Of a stretch of DNA of 5,540 nucleotides, positions 4,439 through 5,540 are shown piece after piece. This stretch comes from Desulfuromonadaceae bacterium (GTDB lineage Bacteria > Desulfobacterota > Desulfuromonadia > Desulfuromonadales > SZUA-401): positions 1 to 5,540 of the forward strand of contig QKBP01000003.1 of NCBI GenBank assembly GCA_003246035.1, given 5' to 3'. How positions within the stretch are numbered: position 1 is the stretch's first letter; each line of letters opens with the position of its first letter. The position numbers and the translations under genes were made by a program. A model generated the notes under the pieces. That model searched no databases. It was not told where the DNA came from and saw only the letters and a list, made by a program, of their open reading frames with translations.

Positions 4439-5540
4439 ATGGCCGACAAACCGAAAATTCGCGAACTGCTCGTCGAGAGCGCCTGTGACCACAACGCCAC
4501 GCGCAAGGCCGCCTGCAACGCCCCGACCCCCGGGGCGACCACCGGCGGCTGCGCCTTCGAGGGGGCGCAGATCGCCCTGTTCCCCTACGCCGACGCCGCC
4601 CACCTGGTGCACGGCCCGATCACCTGCCTGGGGAGCTCCTGGGAGACCCGCGCCACCAAGACCAGCTGGACCGGGCGCGACCTCACCCAGGTCGGCTTCA
4701 CCACCGACATCAGCCTCAACGACGTGGTCTTCTCCGGCGAGCAGAAGCTCACCGAGGCGATCGACGCCATCGTCGCCCGCTACGCCCCCCAGGCGGTGTT
4801 CGTCTACGCCACCTGCGTCACCGCGATGATCGGCGACGACCTCGACGCGGTCTGCAAGCAGGCCGCCGCGCGCCACGGCATCCCGATGGTCCCGGTGCAC
4901 GCCGCCGGCTTCGTCGGGAGCAAGAACCTCGGCAGCCGCCTCGGCGGCGAGGCGGCGCTGGCCACCCTGATCGGCACCGCCGAGCCCCAGTTCACCACCG
5001 ACTTCGACATCAACCTGATCGGCGAGTACAACGTCACCGGCGACATGTGGCAGTACACCCCCTACCTCGAGGAGCTCGGCATCCGCGTCCTCGCCACCCT
5101 CTCCGGCGACGGGCGCGTCGCCGACATCCGCTGCGCCCACCGCGCCAAGCTCAACGTGCTGGTCTGCGCCAAGTCGCTGGTCTCGCTCACCCGCAAGATG
5201 GAGGAGCGCTACGGCATCCCGTCGATCTCGCTCTCCTTCTACGGCAAGCGCGACACCAGCGCCGGGCTGCGGGCCATCGCCGCGGCCCTCGGCGACCCCG
5301 ACCTGATCGCCCGCACCGAGGCGCTGATCGCCCGCGAGGAGGCGGCCCTCGAGACCAAGCTCGCCCCCTACCGCGCGGTCTTCGCCGGCAAGAAGGCGGT
5401 CCTCAACACCGGCGGCAACAAGACCTGGTCGATCGCCGCGGCGCTCCAGGACCTCGGCATCGAGGTGGTCGCCACCGCGGTCAAGAAGGCCACCGAGGAC
5501 GACCGCGCCAAGGCGCGCGAGACCCTCGGCGAAGGCGGGG
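4439..5540 (+). CDS. nifE: Nitrogenase FeMo-cofactor biosynthesis protein NifE, 3' end cut by window
   Basis: Scaffold subunit that, with NifN, receives NifB-cofactor and holds it while molybdenum and homocitrate are added. It is a NifD paralogue. Seen: 367 codons from ATG 4439 to the window edge, about four fifths of a usual NifE. The N-terminus aligns by memory with Azotobacter NifE: ACDHN (15-19), PGATTGGCAFEGAQIAL (31-47), VHGPITCLGSSW (57-68), VFVYATCVTAMIGDD (120-134), INLIGEYN (191-198) and NVLVCAKS (239-246). C38, C63 and C126 match the conserved cluster ligands. C243 matches the Cys equivalent to NifD alpha-Cys275. PGATTGGC with GSSW points to NifE rather than NifD. The start has AAGGA 8 nt upstream and a sigma-54 promoter 45-60 bp upstream. 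Whether the gene continues into a NifE-NifN fusion, as in some anaerobes, cannot be seen here. NifV, made from the divergent operon, supplies the homocitrate used on this scaffold. Confidence 0.97.
   Translation, partial: MADKPKIRELLVESACDHNATRKAACNAPTPGATTGGCAFEGAQIALFPYADAAHLVHGPITCLGSSWETRATKTSWTGRDLTQVGFTTDISLNDVVFSGEQKLTEAIDAIVARYAPQAVFVYATCVTAMIGDDLDAVCKQAAARHGIPMVPVHAAGFVGSKNLGSRLGGEAALATLIGTAEPQFTTDFDINLIGEYNVTGDMWQYTPYLEELGIRVLATLSGDGRVADIRCAHRAKLNVLVCAKSLVSLTRKMEERYGIPSISLSFYGKRDTSAGLRAIAAALGDPDLIARTEALIAREEAALETKLAPYRAVFAGKKAVLNTGGNKTWSIAAALQDLGIEVVATAVKKATEDDRAKARETLGEGG

Noticed and set aside
4424..5140. Minus-strand open frame opposite nifE (238 codons).
   Set aside because: Shadow of nifE, with Gly/Asp/Val/Ala repeats and no motif.

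Overview
This is a high-GC window (roughly two thirds G+C by eye, with C or G at most third codon positions). It is part of a nitrogen-fixation (nif) region. Two transcription units diverge from a 380-bp intergenic region (4059-4438). Rightward runs nifE, a FeMo-cofactor assembly scaffold subunit, cut by the right window edge. Leftward runs nifV (homocitrate synthase), then a GNAT-type acetyltransferase, then etfB and etfA. The last two encode an electron-transfer flavoprotein whose alpha subunit carries an N-terminal two-cluster ferredoxin domain; etfA is cut by the left edge.

The genes fit one job, making and powering molybdenum nitrogenase. NifV makes the homocitrate ligand of FeMo-cofactor. 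NifE, with NifN, is the platform on which the cofactor precursor matures. The FixAB/bifurcating-type Etf pair is a plausible route for low-potential electrons to nitrogenase. The acetyltransferase sits inside this operon with no known nif role that I can name.

The most interesting part is the control region. It holds two back-to-back sigma-54 (-24/-12) promoters, one for nifE and one for nifV, both with exact GG-N10-GC spacing. The predicted nifV leader is about 93 nt. It begins with two hairpins whose hexanucleotide loops both carry A at position 1 and G at position 4 (AAGGUG and AACGAA), the signature of ANTAR-protein target RNAs. The second hairpin overlaps the 5' arm of a strong intrinsic terminator that ends about 20 nt before the nifV start codon. 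This is the layout of an ANTAR antitermination switch on homocitrate synthesis. The nifE leader is only about 34 nt and has no such element, so the two arms appear to be controlled differently. I found no exact NifA upstream activator site (TGT-N10-ACA).

Sigma-54 plus ANTAR antitermination of nif genes, together with a ferredoxin-fused EtfA, suggests a Geobacter/Desulfuromonas-type anaerobe (Desulfuromonadales or a relative). That is inference; no rRNA or other taxonomic marker is present. No RNA genes, mobile elements or CRISPR arrays were seen.
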